This document shows positions 1 to 11,100 of a DNA stretch of 64,000 bases, one piece after another. The DNA comes from Algoriphagus ornithinivorans. Lineage in GTDB: Bacteria > Bacteroidota > Bacteroidia > Cytophagales > Cyclobacteriaceae. The notes beneath the pieces are model-generated. The model was not told where the DNA came from and made no database searches. It worked only from the letters and a program-made list of their open reading frames with translations. Each line of letters begins with the position of its first letter. Positions within the stretch are counted from its first letter, which is position 1. A program made the translations under genes and the position numbers. Location of the stretch: the NCBI RefSeq assembly GCF_900115305.1, contig NZ_FOVW01000004.1, positions 310,001-374,000 of the forward strand. Reading direction: 5' to 3'.

Positions 1-990
1 CACGTAGAATATCAAACTGAAGCTAGACACTACGCTCACGTAGACTGTCCAGGTCACGCTGACTACGTTAAAAACATGGTAACTGGTGCTGCTCAGATGG
101 ACGGCGCTATCCTAGTGGTAGCCGCAACTGACGGACCAATGCCACAAACTAGAGAGCACATCCTTTTGGCTCGTCAGGTAGGTGTTCCTGCGCTAGTTGT
201 ATTCATGAACAAAGTAGACATGGTGGACGATCCAGAGCTTCTTGAGCTTGTGGAAATGGAAATCAGAGAACTACTTTCCTTCTATGAATTCGACGGTGAT
301 AATATCCCTGTAATCGCTGGTTCTGCACTTGGTGCATTGAACGGTGAAGAGAAGTGGGTTGAGACAGTAATGGAATTGATGAATGCAGTAGATACTTACA
401 TTCCTCTTCCTGAGCGTCTAATCGACAAAGACTTCTTGATGCCAGTTGAAGACGTATTTTCTATCACTGGTCGTGGTACTGTAGCTACCGGACGTATTGA
501 AAGAGGTGTAATCAACTCTGGTGATCCAGTAGATATCATCGGTATGGGAGCTCAAGGCCTTAAGTCAACTGTGACTGGTGTTGAGATGTTCCGTAAGATC
601 CTTGACAGAGGTGAAGCTGGTGATAACGTAGGTCTATTGTTGAGAGGTATCGAAAAATCTCAAATCAAGAGAGGTATGATCATCTGTAAGCCAGGATCAG
701 TAACTCCTCACGCTCACTTCAAAGCTGAAGTTTACGTACTTTCTAAAGAAGAAGGTGGACGTCACACTCCATTCTTCAACAAGTACAGACCTCAGTTCTA
801 CTTGAGAACTACTGACGTAACTGGTGAGATCAAACTTCCAGAAAACGTAGAAATGGTTATGCCTGGTGATAACGTAACTATCGAAGTAAACTTGTTGAAT
901 GCAGTTGCATTGGAGAAAGGTCTTCGATTCGCTATCAGAGAAGGTGGTAGAACAGTAGGTGCTGGTCAGGTAACTGAAATTCTAGACTAA
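1..990 (+). CDS. tuf: Elongation factor Tu, 5'-truncated by the window edge
   Basis: EF-Tu is the GTPase that carries aminoacyl-tRNA to the ribosomal A site. The reading frame is open from base 1, so the gene starts upstream. 329 residues are visible and about 65 N-terminal residues, including the P-loop, are missing. The switch II motif DCPGHADY lies just after the edge and the guanine-specificity motif NKVD follows; domains 2 and 3 are complete ([13 protein letters not shown], then the C-terminal barrel ending AGQVTEILD). It is followed by a terminator and then tRNA-Trp. This tuf sits next to the secE-nusG-rpl-rpoBC cluster and not after fusA. Identification is certain. Confidence 0.98.
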   Translation, partial: HVEYQTEARHYAHVDCPGHADYVKNMVTGAAQMDGAILVVAATDGPMPQTREHILLARQVGVPALVVFMNKVDMVDDPELLELVEMEIRELLSFYEFDGDNIPVIAGSALGALNGEEKWVETVMELMNAVDTYIPLPERLIDKDFLMPVEDVFSITGRGTVATGRIERGVINSGDPVDIIGMGAQGLKSTVTGVEMFRKILDRGEAGDNVGLLLRGIEKSQIKRGMIICKPGSVTPHAHFKAEVYVLSKEEGGRHTPFFNKYRPQFYLRTTDVTGEIKLPENVEMVMPGDNVTIEVNLLNAVALEKGLRFAIREGGRTVGAGQVTEILD

Positions 991-1011
991 TCATCTGAAT
1001 CTTTAATATAC

Positions 1012-1051
1012 AATGCGATCCTGAAGTTTTTTGGGATCGCATTTGTTTCTT
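1012..1051 (+). terminator. Rho-independent terminator of tuf
   Basis: A ten-base stem (AATGCGATCC, 1012-1021, with GGATCGCATT, 1034-1043) closes a T-rich loop and is followed by TTGTTTCTT. It lies 22 bases after the tuf stop. Its descending arm overlaps the -33 element of the next promoter. Confidence 0.8.
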
Positions 1052-1073
1052 AAGAGAGTTATCTCTAATTTTG
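1042..1073 (+). promoter_or_regulatory. Bacteroidota-type promoter for tRNA-Trp-secE-nusG
   Basis: TTTG at 1042-1045 and TAATTTTG at 1066-1073 match the Bacteroidota -33 and -7 elements (consensus TTTG and TAnnTTTG) with a 20-base spacer. Transcription would begin near 1080, about 20 bases before the tRNA. No other good candidate lies between tuf and the tRNA. Confidence 0.65.
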
Positions 1074-1101
1074 CGTTCCCATTAGCGGAGCGTTCATTCA
1101 C

Positions 1102-1175
1102 ACGGGCATAGTTCAATGGCAGAATAGCGGTCTCCAAAACCGTTGATGGGAGTTCGAATCTCTCTGCCCGTGCCA
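1102..1175 (+). tRNA. tRNA-Trp (anticodon CCA), 3' CCA encoded
   Basis: The cloverleaf can be drawn by hand. Acceptor ACGGGCA (1102-1108) pairs with TGCCCGT (1165-1171). The D stem is GTTC/GAAT. Anticodon stem GCGGT/ACCGT encloses loop CTCCAAA with anticodon CCA at 1134-1136. The T arm is GGGAG-TTCGAAT-CTCTC. The discriminator is G1172, and CCA is encoded at 1173-1175. It reads UGG (Trp). Only 15 bases separate it from secE, so it is probably processed from a tRNA-secE-nusG transcript. Confidence 0.97.
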
Positions 1176-1190
1176 GTAAGTTATTACACT

Positions 1191-1379
1191 ATGAATCTAA
1201 AAAACTTTGTCCTCGAATCGTATGATGAGATGAAAAACAAGGTCACTTGGCCTAAGTTTTCATTTCTACAAAATTCTGCGGTATTGGTGTTGGTAGCATC
1301 TTTAATCTTCGCCCTATTTATAGGTGTGATAGATTTAGGATTTGAAAACATCATGACTTGGTTTTATGATTTATTCTAA
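1191..1379 (+). CDS. secE: Preprotein translocase subunit SecE
   Basis: SecE clamps the SecY channel in the inner membrane. This 62-residue protein has the short single-span form: an amphipathic N-terminal helix with the family signature around DEMKNKVTWPKF, then one membrane segment (about residues 27-48, rich in V, L and I). I start it at ATG 1191. The open frame extends upstream to 1143, but that part lies inside tRNA-Trp and cannot be coding. It is followed by nusG after 18 bases, the usual secE-nusG order. Confidence 0.95.
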   Translation: MNLKNFVLESYDEMKNKVTWPKFSFLQNSAVLVLVASLIFALFIGVIDLGFENIMTWFYDLF

Positions 1380-1397
1380 TTGAATTGACATTACAGA

Positions 1398-1955
1398 ATG
1401 GCTGAACATAAATGGTACGTACTCAGAGTAGTAGCGGGACAGGAAAAGAAGACTAAGACTTATCTGGACAATGAGATCCAGAGACAGAAGATTGAAGAAT
1501 TCATTCCTGAGGTCCTGATTCCTTCTGAGAAAGTATATGAGATGCGTAATGGCAAGAAGCGTGTTCGAGAAAGAAATTTCTTTCCTGGATACGTTTTAGT
1601 CAACGCTGATCTCTCCAATGGTGAAGCCAATCACGTAATAACAAGCATTCCGGGCGTCATCGGATTTCTTGGATCAAACCAGGGGGGAGCTTCCAAAACC
1701 CCTGAACCATTACGCCAGTCAGAAGTCAACCGTATCTTAGGAAAGGTTGAGGAGATTGATGAGTTTGCCGAGAAGTTAGATACACCATTTATAGTCGGAG
1801 AGTCCGTTAAGGTAATGGACGGGCCCTTCAGTGGATTTACCGGGACTATTGAGGAAGTATTTGATGACAAGAAGAAATTGAATGTTATGGTCAAGATCTT
1901 CGGTCGAAATACTCCTGTTGAATTAAACTTTATACAAGTAGAAAAACAAGACTAA
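1398..1955 (+). CDS. nusG: Transcription termination/antitermination factor NusG
   Basis: NusG binds the RNA polymerase clamp and links it to Rho or the ribosome. The 185-residue protein has the NGN domain at about 1-110 (start [15 protein letters not shown], then FFPGYVLV) and a C-terminal KOW domain at about 130-185 ([18 protein letters not shown]). The length suits Bacteroidota NusG. It is followed by rplK after 3 bases, so the two are almost certainly cotranscribed. Confidence 0.97.
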   Translation: MAEHKWYVLRVVAGQEKKTKTYLDNEIQRQKIEEFIPEVLIPSEKVYEMRNGKKRVRERNFFPGYVLVNADLSNGEANHVITSIPGVIGFLGSNQGGASKTPEPLRQSEVNRILGKVEEIDEFAEKLDTPFIVGESVKVMDGPFSGFTGTIEEVFDDKKKLNVMVKIFGRNTPVELNFIQVEKQD

Positions 1956-1958
1956 GCA

Positions 1959-2402
1959 ATGGCTAAGGAAATCACTGGTTATTTAAAACTGCAAGTGAAA
2001 GGTGGCCAGGCAAATCCGTCACCTCCAGTTGGTCCGGCTCTTGGTTCCAAGGGTTTGAACATCATGGAGTTCTGTAAGCAATACAATGCACGTACCCAAG
2101 ATAAAATGGGACAGACGTTGCCGGTATTGATTACTATCTATTCGGACAAGTCTTTTGATTTCGTAGTAAAAACTCCTCCGGCTGCAAATATGCTGTTGGA
2201 AGCTGCGAAACTTAAAAGCGGTTCCGCAGAGCCTAACCGTAAGAAGGTAGGATCTGTTACCTGGGATCAGGTAAAAGAGATCGCGGAAGTAAAAATGCCT
2301 GACCTGAATGCCTTCAAAGTGGAATCTGCCATGAAAATGGTTGCTGGTACCGCTAGAAGCATGGGAATCACAGTATCTGGTAAAGCCCCTTGGGAAGTAT
2401 AA
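1959..2402 (+). CDS. rplK: 50S ribosomal protein L11
   Basis: L11 forms the GTPase-associated centre with the 23S rRNA and the L10/L12 stalk. At 147 residues it is full length. The N-terminal domain has the proline-rich signature ([18 protein letters not shown]) and the C-terminal RNA-binding domain ends in the family pattern GTARSMGI. It is the first gene of rplK-rplA-rplJ-rplL. Confidence 0.98.
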   Translation: MAKEITGYLKLQVKGGQANPSPPVGPALGSKGLNIMEFCKQYNARTQDKMGQTLPVLITIYSDKSFDFVVKTPPAANMLLEAAKLKSGSAEPNRKKVGSVTWDQVKEIAEVKMPDLNAFKVESAMKMVAGTARSMGITVSGKAPWEV

Positions 2403-2412
2403 ATAAACAATA

Positions 2413-3111
2413 ATGGCTAAGTTAACAAAAAAGCAAAAAGAAGCTCTTTCTAAGTACGACCCAAGCCAAATGTACTCCCTGGAGGCAGCTTCTTCTATCG
2501 TGAAGGAAATCACCATGACGAAGTTTGATGCTTCTGTCGATGTTGACGTTCGTTTGGGCGTTGATCCTCGTAAAGCAGATCAAATGGTAAGAGGGGTTGT
2601 TGCCCTTCCTCATGGTACAGGTAAAGATATCAAAGTATTGGTACTTTGCACTCCTGATAAAGAAGCAGAAGCTAAAGAAGCAGGTGCAGATTACGTTGGA
2701 TTGGACGACTACATTGCTAAAATCGAAGGCGGATGGACTGACATTGATGTCATCATCACTATGCCTAACGTAATGGCAAAAGTAGGTAGACTAGGTAGAG
2801 TATTGGGACCGAGAGGTCTTATGCCAAATCCTAAAGCAGGAACGGTAACTCTAGAAGTAGGTAAAGCTGTAAAAGAAGTGAAGGCTGGTAAAATCGACTT
2901 TAAGGTTGATAAATTCGGTATCATTCACGCGAGCGTAGGTAAGGTATCTTTCAGCCCTGAGAAAATTCAGGAGAATGTGAGAGAGTTGATCTTAACTATC
3001 TCCAAGCTTAAGCCGGCATCTTCTAAGGGAACATATTTCAAGAGTATTTCATTATCCAGTACAATGTCTCCTGGTATCGCAGTGGACAAGGGTAGTATTC
3101 AAGGTATATAA
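2413..3111 (+). CDS. rplA: 50S ribosomal protein L1
   Basis: L1 forms the mobile L1 stalk at the E site. The 232-residue protein is full length, with the signature [22 protein letters not shown] near residues 117-138 and the C-terminal [16 protein letters not shown]. In many bacteria L1 represses its own operon by binding mRNA; I did not identify such a site here. It starts 10 bases after rplK and ends 2 bases before rplJ. Confidence 0.98.
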   Translation: MAKLTKKQKEALSKYDPSQMYSLEAASSIVKEITMTKFDASVDVDVRLGVDPRKADQMVRGVVALPHGTGKDIKVLVLCTPDKEAEAKEAGADYVGLDDYIAKIEGGWTDIDVIITMPNVMAKVGRLGRVLGPRGLMPNPKAGTVTLEVGKAVKEVKAGKIDFKVDKFGIIHASVGKVSFSPEKIQENVRELILTISKLKPASSKGTYFKSISLSSTMSPGIAVDKGSIQGI

Positions 3112-3113
3112 TC

Positions 3114-3653
3114 ATGACTAGAGACGAAAAGAAAGAAATAATCGACGGTCTTACCGAGAAATTTAGAGAAAACCCTTTCTTCTACATCACAGATGCAGGA
3201 GGATTCAGTGTGAAGGAAGTGAACGCTTTCAGAAGAGCATGTTTTGAGAAGGGTGTTGAGTACAAAGTGTACAAAAACACATTGATCAAGAAAGCTTTGG
3301 AAAATCTGGATGCAGACTTCTCTCAGTTGGATAGTTCATTGAAAGGATTCTCTGGAATTATTTTCTCCAAAGAGACCAGTAACCTGCCAGCAAAAGTATT
3401 GCTGGATTTCAGAAAAAAACTAGGTAAAAAAGAGACGAGACCAAAATTCAAAGGTGCTTCTATCGATACGGATGTTTTCGTAGGTGAAGCAAACCTTGAA
3501 ATGCTTTCTAATCTTAAATCAAAGCAAGAGTTGTTGGGCGACCTTATCGGTTTGCTACAGTCTCCTGCAATGAACCTCATCTCTGCATTGCAAAGTGGCC
3601 AAAACAACATCGCTGGTGTGCTTAAGGCCCTTGAAAGCAGAGAAGAAAAATAA
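3114..3653 (+). CDS. rplJ: 50S ribosomal protein L10
   Basis: L10 anchors L7/L12 dimers to form the ribosomal stalk. The N-terminal rRNA-binding domain (about 1-130) includes the conserved FRRACFEKGVEYKVYKNTLIKKAL. The C-terminal helix (about 135-179) is the L12-binding spine. Length 179 is slightly above the usual 165-175. It is tightly coupled to rplA (2-base gap). Confidence 0.97.
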   Translation: MTRDEKKEIIDGLTEKFRENPFFYITDAGGFSVKEVNAFRRACFEKGVEYKVYKNTLIKKALENLDADFSQLDSSLKGFSGIIFSKETSNLPAKVLLDFRKKLGKKETRPKFKGASIDTDVFVGEANLEMLSNLKSKQELLGDLIGLLQSPAMNLISALQSGQNNIAGVLKALESREEK

Positions 3654-3700
3654 TACTTCAATTCAATCACAAATCACGAAAAATTTAAATTAATAATACG

Positions 3701-4084
3701 ATGGCAGATCTTACACAACTTGCAGATCAGTTGGTAAACTTGACTGTAAAAGAGGTTAAAGAATTGACAGATATCCTTAAGGATCAGTACGGAATCGAAC
3801 CAGCTGCTGCGGCAGTTGCTGTTGCAGGTCCTGCTGCTGGTGGTGCTGACGGTGGCGCTGCAGAAGAAGAGAAGACTTCTTTTGACGTTATCTTGAAGGC
3901 AGCTGGCGGTCAGAAACTTGCAGTAGTTAAGCTTGTAAAAGAATTGACTGGACTTGGCTTGAAAGAAGCTAAAGACCTAGTGGATTCTGCTCCTAAAGCT
4001 TTAAAAGAAGGTATCGCTAAAGACGAAGCTGAAGGCTTGAAGAAGTCTCTAGAAGAAGCTGGTGCTGAAGTAGAGATCAAATAA
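3701..4084 (+). CDS. rplL: 50S ribosomal protein L7/L12
   Basis: This stalk protein recruits translational GTPases. The 127 residues comprise an N-terminal dimerisation part (about 1-35), an Ala/Gly-rich flexible hinge (about 36-55) and the C-terminal factor-binding domain with the conserved [12 protein letters not shown] and KALKEG. The 47-base gap after rplJ has no terminator. A strong stem-loop follows the gene. Confidence 0.98.
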   Translation: MADLTQLADQLVNLTVKEVKELTDILKDQYGIEPAAAAVAVAGPAAGGADGGAAEEEKTSFDVILKAAGGQKLAVVKLVKELTGLGLKEAKDLVDSAPKALKEGIAKDEAEGLKKSLEEAGAEVEIK

Positions 4085-4122
4085 TTTGGCGAAACCGAAC
4101 CATCTGGTTTAGGTTTAGCCCT

Positions 4123-4153
4123 AAGACCTGACTATACAAGTCAGGTCTTTTCC
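4123..4153 (+). terminator. Terminator/attenuator between rplL and rpoB
   Basis: AAGACCTGAC (4123-4132) pairs with GTCAGGTCTT (4140-4149) around a 7-base loop, followed by TT and CC. A smaller hairpin (CCTGT/ACAGG, 4152-4167) follows. The T tract is short, so partial termination is plausible. This is where many bacteria set the ratio of stalk proteins to RNA polymerase. No convincing promoter was found between it and rpoB. Confidence 0.65.
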
Positions 4154-4239
4154 TGTTTATGCACAGGTAAAAAATTGCATTATTTCTTGCGAAAATATTA
4201 ATATTTCGTTATTTAATTTCACTATAAACATACACTACC

Positions 4240-7200
4240 TTGGCTATCAAGAATCAAACCGAAAGGAAAAGTTTCTCCTCCATTAAGGTGGTCAAAGACT
4301 ATCCGGATTTTCTCGATATTCAGTTGCAGTCTTTCAAAGATTTCTTCCAGCTGGATACGCCTGCAGAAAAGCGCCGGGCTGACGGATTATTCAAAGTGTT
4401 TTCTGAGAATTTTCCGATCTCTGATTCCAGAGAAAACTTCACTTTGGAATTTATCGATTATGCAGTGGATCCACCTAAATATAGTGTGGGTGAATGTATA
4501 GATCGTGGTTTGACCTACTCAGTACCTTTGAAAGCAAAATTAAGATTGCTTTGCCATGATGAGGACAATGAGGATTTCGAAACAATCGAACAAGAAGTTT
4601 TCTTAGGCAACTTGCCTTACATGACTGAGAAGGGTTCGTTTGTAATCAATGGCGCAGAGCGTGTGATTGTATCTCAATTGCACAGATCACCAGGTGTATT
4701 TTTTGCTCAAAGTAAGCACACTAATGGTACGAAATTATACTCTGCCCGTATCATTCCTTTCAAGGGTTCTTGGATTGAGTTTGCTACTGACATCAACAAT
4801 GTCATGTATGCTTACATCGATCGTAAGAAGAAATTTCCTGTAACTACCCTGCTAAGAGCTATCGGTTACGGTTCAGATAAAGACATTTTGGATTTATTTG
4901 GCCTTTCCGAAGAAGTATCGGCAACCAAAACTGCTTTGAAAAAAGCTGCAGGCAGAAAATTAGCTGCTAGAGTTTTGAGAACATGGGTTGAAGACTTCGT
5001 AGATGAAGATACAGGTGAGGTAGTTTCCATCGATAGAAACGAAGTATTGCTTGAGCGTGATACCGTTTTGACAGATGAGGATATTGAAATGATTTTGGAC
5101 TCTGGCTCTAAGTCTATCATTCTTCACAGAGAGGATGTAAACATTGCCGATTACTCTATCATCTACAATACACTTCAAAAAGATAATTCTAACTCAGAGA
5201 AAGAAGCGGTAGAAGTAATTTACCGTCAATTGAGAAACACTGAAGCTCCTGATGAGGCTACTGCCCGTGAGGTGATTCACTCTCTATTCTTCTCTGATAA
5301 GCGATATGACTTAGGTGAAGTAGGCCGATACAGAATCAATAAAAAATTGGGTCTGGACATTGAGGCTGAAAAAATCGTACTGACTAAAGAGGATATTATT
5401 TCCATCGTGAAATATTTGATCGGTTTGATCAACTCTAAAGCAGTAGTCGATGATATCGATCACCTTTCCAATAGAAGAGTAAGAACTGTAGGGGAGCAGC
5501 TTTACAGCCAGTTTGGAGTTGGTTTGGCGAGAATGGCCAGAACAATTCGTGAGCGTATGAACGTACGTGACAACGAAGACTTCAAGCCTGTTGATTTGAT
5601 CAACGCTCGTACGCTTTCCTCAGTAATCAACTCTTTCTTCGGTACCAACCAGCTTTCTCAGTTCATGGATCAAACCAATCCATTGGCAGAGTTGACGCAC
5701 AAGCGTAGACTTTCTGCTTTGGGTCCAGGTGGTCTATCCAGAGAAAGAGCAGGTTTCGAGGTTCGTGACGTTCACTATACACACTATGGTCGTCTTTGTA
5801 CTATCGAAACTCCGGAAGGTCCAAACATCGGTTTGATTTCTTCTCTTTGCGTTCACGCAAAAGTAAACTCCATGGGATTCCTTGAAACACCTTATAGAAA
5901 GGTGAAAGAAGGTAAAGTGGGTATGAAGCAGGAGGATATTGTATTCTTGACTGCAGAAGAAGAAGATGACCATAACATTGCTCAGGCAAATGCTCCTTTG
6001 GATGAAAAAGGAACTTTCGTAAATGAGCGAGTAAAAGCAAGATTTGAAGGTGACTTCCCAGTGTTGGAGCCTTCTGAAATCAGCTACATGGACGTTGCTC
6101 CAAACCAAATTGTATCTGTTGCGGCATCTTTGATTCCTTTCTTGGAGCATGACGATGCGAACCGTGCATTGATGGGATCCAACATGCAGCGTCAGGCAGT
6201 TCCATTGTTGAAAGCTGAAGCACCTATCGTAGGTACAGGCTTAGAAGCAAAAGCTGCTATTGACTCCAGATCTTTGATTATTGCAGAGGCTGACGGTGTA
6301 GTTGACTATGTAGATGCTAAGAAAATCACCATTAAGTATGACTTGTCAGATGATGAGTTGTTGGTGAATTTCACAGATGAATACAAAACTTACGATCTGA
6401 TTAAGTTCAGAAGAACCAACCAAGATACTACCATCAACTTGACTCCTTTAGTTTTGAAGGGTCAGAGAATTGAAAAAGGTCAGGTATTGGTGGAAGGTTA
6501 CTCTACCAACAATGGTGAGTTAGCCTTGGGTAAAAACTTGAAAGTTGCCTACATGCCTTGGCAAGGATACAACTTCGAGGATGCGATTGTAATTTCTGAA
6601 CGAGTAGTTCGTGAAGACATCTTTACTTCCATCCACGTTGAAGAGTTCCAGCTTGAGGTAAGAGATACCAAGCGTGGAGAAGAAGAATTAACTTCTGAAA
6701 TTCCTAACGTTTCTGAAGATGCAGTGAAGCATTTGGACGAAAACGGTATCATCGCAGTAGGTGCTGAAGTAAAAGAAGGAGATATCATTATCGGTAAGAT
6801 TACTCCAAAAGGTGAAACTGATCCAACTCCTGAAGAGAAATTGCTAAGAGCAATCTTCGGTGATAAAGCTGGTGATGTGAAAGATGCTTCTTTGAAAGCT
6901 TCTCCATCCTTGAATGGTGTGGTAATCGAAACCAAATTGTTCTCCAGACCTAAGAAGGACAAAGACAATAGAGCGAAAGCTAAGGCAGAGGTTGAAAAAC
7001 TGAAAGCTAAGTATTCCAAAGATCTTTTGGGCATCAGAGCCAGAATGATCAATAAGTTGGTAACTATATTGGATGGTAAGACTTCTTTGGGAGTGAAGCA
7101 TAAGTTTGGTGATGAGATCATTTCCAAAGGAATGAAGTTCAACGCGAAGAATATTGAAAACAACTTATTCCCTGCTAAGAACCCTTACAGAGATGAGTCT

Positions 7201-8115
7201 AACTACAATGTTCCAGAAGAGGCGAATTTGATTTCTGATATCATCTTGGATGATTGGACTGATGATGCACACACCAACAATCTGATTGTTCAGTTGGTGA
7301 AAAACTACACTAACTCAAGAAATGAGATCAGTGGTAGATTCAAGAGAGAAAGATTCACTTTGGAGGTTGGAGACGAGTTACCAGCAGGTATCGTTCAGCT
7401 TGCTAAAGTTTACATCGCTAAGAAGCGTAAGCTGAAAGTGGGTGATAAGATGGCAGGTCGTCACGGTAACAAAGGTATTGTTGCCAGAATCGTAAGAGAC
7501 GAAGACATGCCTTTCTTGGAAGACGGAACTCCAATGGATATCGTTCTGAACCCATTGGGTGTACCTTCTCGAATGAACATCGGACAGATTTTCGAAACAG
7601 TATTGGCTTGGGCAGGACAAAAATTAGGTAAAAAATACGCTACTCCGATTTTCGATGGAGCTTCTATGGAAGAGGTTTCTGCTGAATTGGATGCTGCTGG
7701 ATTGCCTTCTTATGGACGTACCTACCTATATGATGGATTGACCGGAGCTAAATTCGATCAGCCTGTGACTGTAGGTGTAGCTTACATGTTGAAGCTTGGT
7801 CACTTGGTAGATGATAAGATGCACGCAAGATCTATCGGACCTTACTCTTTGATTACTCAGCAGCCATTGGGTGGTAAAGCCCAGTTTGGTGGTCAGAGAT
7901 TCGGAGAGATGGAGGTTTGGGCTCTTGAAGCATTCGGTGCATCTCACGTACTTCAGGAAATCCTGACAGTAAAATCTGATGACGTAATCGGTAGAGCGAA
8001 AGCTTATGAAGCAATTGTGAAGGGTGAAAACCTTCCTAAGCCTAACATCCCTGAATCATTCAACGTATTGGTTCATGAACTGAGAGGCTTGGCTCTTGAA
8101 ATTACCTTAGATTAA
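4240..8115 (+). CDS. rpoB: DNA-directed RNA polymerase subunit beta, TTG start
   Basis: The beta subunit forms half of the RNA polymerase active cleft. 1291 residues, typical of the phylum. The rifampicin-pocket region ([20 protein letters not shown]), the [10 protein letters not shown] loop and the C-terminal [20 protein letters not shown] are all present. The start must be TTG at 4240: an in-frame TAA at 4225 rules out any earlier start, and the family N-terminus ([15 protein letters not shown]) begins exactly there. Residue 521 (codon 5800) is Thr where other bacteria, as I recall, usually have Pro ([11 protein letters not shown]). Confidence 0.98.
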   Translation: MAIKNQTERKSFSSIKVVKDYPDFLDIQLQSFKDFFQLDTPAEKRRADGLFKVFSENFPISDSRENFTLEFIDYAVDPPKYSVGECIDRGLTYSVPLKAKLRLLCHDEDNEDFETIEQEVFLGNLPYMTEKGSFVINGAERVIVSQLHRSPGVFFAQSKHTNGTKLYSARIIPFKGSWIEFATDINNVMYAYIDRKKKFPVTTLLRAIGYGSDKDILDLFGLSEEVSATKTALKKAAGRKLAARVLRTWVEDFVDEDTGEVVSIDRNEVLLERDTVLTDEDIEMILDSGSKSIILHREDVNIADYSIIYNTLQKDNSNSEKEAVEVIYRQLRNTEAPDEATAREVIHSLFFSDKRYDLGEVGRYRINKKLGLDIEAEKIVLTKEDIISIVKYLIGLINSKAVVDDIDHLSNRRVRTVGEQLYSQFGVGLARMARTIRERMNVRDNEDFKPVDLINARTLSSVINSFFGTNQLSQFMDQTNPLAELTHKRRLSALGPGGLSRERAGFEVRDVHYTHYGRLCTIETPEGPNIGLISSLCVHAKVNSMGFLETPYRKVKEGKVGMKQEDIVFLTAEEEDDHNIAQANAPLDEKGTFVNERVKARFEGDFPVLEPSEISYMDVAPNQIVSVAASLIPFLEHDDANRALMGSNMQRQAVPLLKAEAPIVGTGLEAKAAIDSRSLIIAEADGVVDYVDAKKITIKYDLSDDELLVNFTDEYKTYDLIKFRRTNQDTTINLTPLVLKGQRIEKGQVLVEGYSTNNGELALGKNLKVAYMPWQGYNFEDAIVISERVVREDIFTSIHVEEFQLEVRDTKRGEEELTSEIPNVSEDAVKHLDENGIIAVGAEVKEGDIIIGKITPKGETDPTPEEKLLRAIFGDKAGDVKDASLKASPSLNGVVIETKLFSRPKKDKDNRAKAKAEVEKLKAKYSKDLLGIRARMINKLVTILDGKTSLGVKHKFGDEIISKGMKFNAKNIENNLFPAKNPYRDESNYNVPEEANLISDIILDDWTDDAHTNNLIVQLVKNYTNSRNEISGRFKRERFTLEVGDELPAGIVQLAKVYIAKKRKLKVGDKMAGRHGNKGIVARIVRDEDMPFLEDGTPMDIVLNPLGVPSRMNIGQIFETVLAWAGQKLGKKYATPIFDGASMEEVSAELDAAGLPSYGRTYLYDGLTGAKFDQPVTVGVAYMLKLGHLVDDKMHARSIGPYSLITQQPLGGKAQFGGQRFGEMEVWALEAFGASHVLQEILTVKSDDVIGRAKAYEAIVKGENLPKPNIPESFNVLVHELRGLALEITLD

Positions 8116-8167
8116 ATTGGCTCAATAGGGCAGGTCAAACTGCCCTTCATATATCTTTCAAAAAACT

Positions 8168-11100
8168 ATGGCGTTCAGAAAAAACAAAAAACTAAACAAT
8201 GACTTTTCGAGAGTCACCATCAGTTTGGCTTCCCCAGAATCTATTCTGGATAGTTCAAATGGAGAGGTGACCCAGCCAGAGACTATCAATTACAGAACTT
8301 ACAAGCCAGAAATGGGTGGTTTGTTCTGTGAGAGAATCTTTGGTCCAGTGAAAGACTGGGAGTGTCATTGTGGTAAATACAAGCGCATCAGATATAAAGG
8401 CATCATCTGCGACCGTTGTGGGGTAGAGGTGACTGAAAAGAAAGTACGTCGTGAGCGAATGGGTCACATTGAGTTAGTGGTTCCTGTTGCACACATCTGG
8501 TACTTCAAATCTTTGCCTAACAAGATTGGTTACTTGTTGGGTCTTCCTACCAAAAAGTTGGACCAAATCGTTTATTATGAGCGATATGCAGTTGTTCAGC
8601 CAGGTATAAAAGCTGAAGATGGAATCCAATACCTAGACTTCTTAACAGAAGATGAGTATTTGGATATCATGGATAAGCTTCCTAAGGAAAATCATATGCT
8701 AGATGATGACGATCCAAATAAATTCATCGCCAAAATGGGTGCTGAAGCTTTGGAAATGTTATTGGCTAGATTGGACTTGGATGATCTTTCTTATTCTCTT
8801 CGTCATCAAGCAGCTACAGATACCTCTCAGCAGCGTAAGGCAGAAGCCTTGAAGCGTTTGAAGGTAGTAGAAGCGTTCCGTGATGCAAGAACAAGAATCG
8901 AAAACCGTCCTGAGTGGATGGTGGTAAGAATGGTTCCTGTGATTCCACCGGAATTGCGTCCATTGGTACCATTGGATGGTGGTAGATTCGCTACTTCTGA
9001 CTTGAATGACTTGTACAGAAGAGTAATCATCAGAAACAACCGTCTGAAGAGATTGATAGACATCAAAGCTCCAGAAGTAATCTTGAGAAACGAAAAGCGT
9101 ATGTTGCAGGAAGCTGTGGATTCTCTTTTCGATAACTCCAGAAAAGTAAATGCGGTAAGATCTGATGGAAACAGAGCATTGAAATCCCTTTCTGATATGT
9201 TGAAAGGTAAGCAAGGTCGTTTCCGTCAAAACTTGCTCGGTAAGCGTGTGGATTACTCCGGTCGTTCTGTGATCGTAGTAGGACCAGAATTGAAGCTTCA
9301 CGAGTGCGGTCTTCCTAAAAATATGGCAGCTGAGCTTTTCAAACCTTTTATTATCAGAAAGCTGATCGAAAGAGGTATTGTGAAGACAGTAAAATCAGCC
9401 AAGAAAATTGTGGATCGTAAAGATCCAGTGGTTTGGGATATTTTGGAAAACGTATTGAAAGGACACCCTGTTCTTTTGAACCGTGCCCCAACTCTTCACA
9501 GATTGGGTATCCAGGCATTCCAGCCAAAATTGATCGAAGGAAAAGCGATTCAGTTGCACCCATTAGTGTGTACAGCATTCAACGCTGACTTTGACGGTGA
9601 CCAAATGGCGGTTCACGTTCCACTGGGACATGAAGCTATTTTGGAAGCCTCTACATTGATGCTTTCTTCTCATAATATCTTGAACCCTGCCAACGGAGCA
9701 CCGATTACGGTACCTTCTCAAGACATGGTATTGGGTCTGTATTATGTAACTAAAGGCAAGAAGTCTACTCCTGAAGAGCCAGTTCCTGGTGAAGGAATGA
9801 CTTTCTACAGCCAAGAGGAAGTAATTATTGCTTTGAATGAAGGGCAGATTTCCAAGCATGCGAACATCAAGTGTAAAGTACCTGTAAGAGGTGAGGATGG
9901 GGAAATTACCAGCCAAATCATCGATACAGTTGCAGGACGTTTGATCTTCAACCAGTTTGTTCCGGCTGAGGTAGGATATGTAAACGAGCTTTTGACTAAG
10001 AAAAAGCTTCAGCAGATTATCGCTCAAGTAGTGAAAGTTTGTGGTATTGCACGTACTGCCCAGTTCTTGGATGATATCAAGCATCTAGGATTCCAGATGG
10101 CTTACCAAGGTGGTTTGTCAATGGGTCTTAACGATGTAATCATCCCTGAGGAAAAAGAGCCAATGATCGCCAAAGCGAAAGAAGAGGTAGATCAGGTTTG
10201 GAATAACTACTTGATGGGTCTGATCACAGACAACGAAAGATATAACCAAGTAATTGATATTTGGACTCGTACCAACTCTCATTTGACTAATAATCTGATG
10301 AAGAAGATGGAGGAGGACAAGCAGGGATTCAATGCTATCTACATGATGATGCACTCTGGAGCTAGAGGTTCAAGAGAGCAAATTCGTCAGCTGGGTGGTA
10401 TGAGAGGTTTGATGGCTAAGCCTCAGAAAAACTTACAAGGTTCAGTAGGTGAAATCATCGAAAACCCTATCCTTTCCAACTTTAAGGAAGGTTTGGACGT
10501 ACTCGAGTACTTTATCTCCACTCACGGTGCACGTAAGGGTCTTGCGGATACAGCTTTGAAAACTGCCGATGCGGGTTATTTGACTCGTCGTTTGGTAGAC
10601 GTAGCTCAAGACATGATCGTCACTGAAGAGGATTGCGGTACTTTGAGAGGTTTGGTTGTTCAGCCATTGAAAGACAATGATGAAATCGTTGAGCCACTTT
10701 CTGAAAGAATCTTGGGTAGAGTATCTGTTCATGATGTTTACGATCCGCTTACAGACGAATTGATCGTTCCTGCTGGAGTTGAAATTGACGACGAAATTGC
10801 GAAGAGAGTAGATGACTCAGCTGTTGAAGAGGTTGAGATAAGATCTGTCTTAACTTGTGAAACCAGAAGAGGTGTTTGTTCTAAATGCTACGGACGTAAC
10901 CTTGCTACCGGTAATATGGTACAGGCAGGTGAGTCAGTAGGTGTTATTGCAGCACAGTCTATCGGTGAACCAGGTACACAGTTGACGCTAAGAACATTCC
11001 ACGTAGGGGGTACTGCTTCCAACATGGCTGTTGAGGCGAGCATCAATGCTAAATTCGAAGGTGTAGTAGAATTCGATGAGGAATTAAGGCTGATCGAAAC

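Noticed and set aside
1143..1190. In-frame extension of secE to a TTG at 1143
   Set aside because: It lies inside the tRNA-Trp sequence; ATG 1191 gives a normal SecE.
5800..5802. RpoB Thr521 as a rifampicin-resistance mutation
   Set aside because: It lies outside the classical resistance residues as I recall them; a lineage difference is more likely.
6549..7163. 204-codon open frame on the - strand inside rpoB
   Set aside because: It is fully antisense to a conserved part of rpoB, has Ser/Thr-rich shadow composition and no family resemblance.
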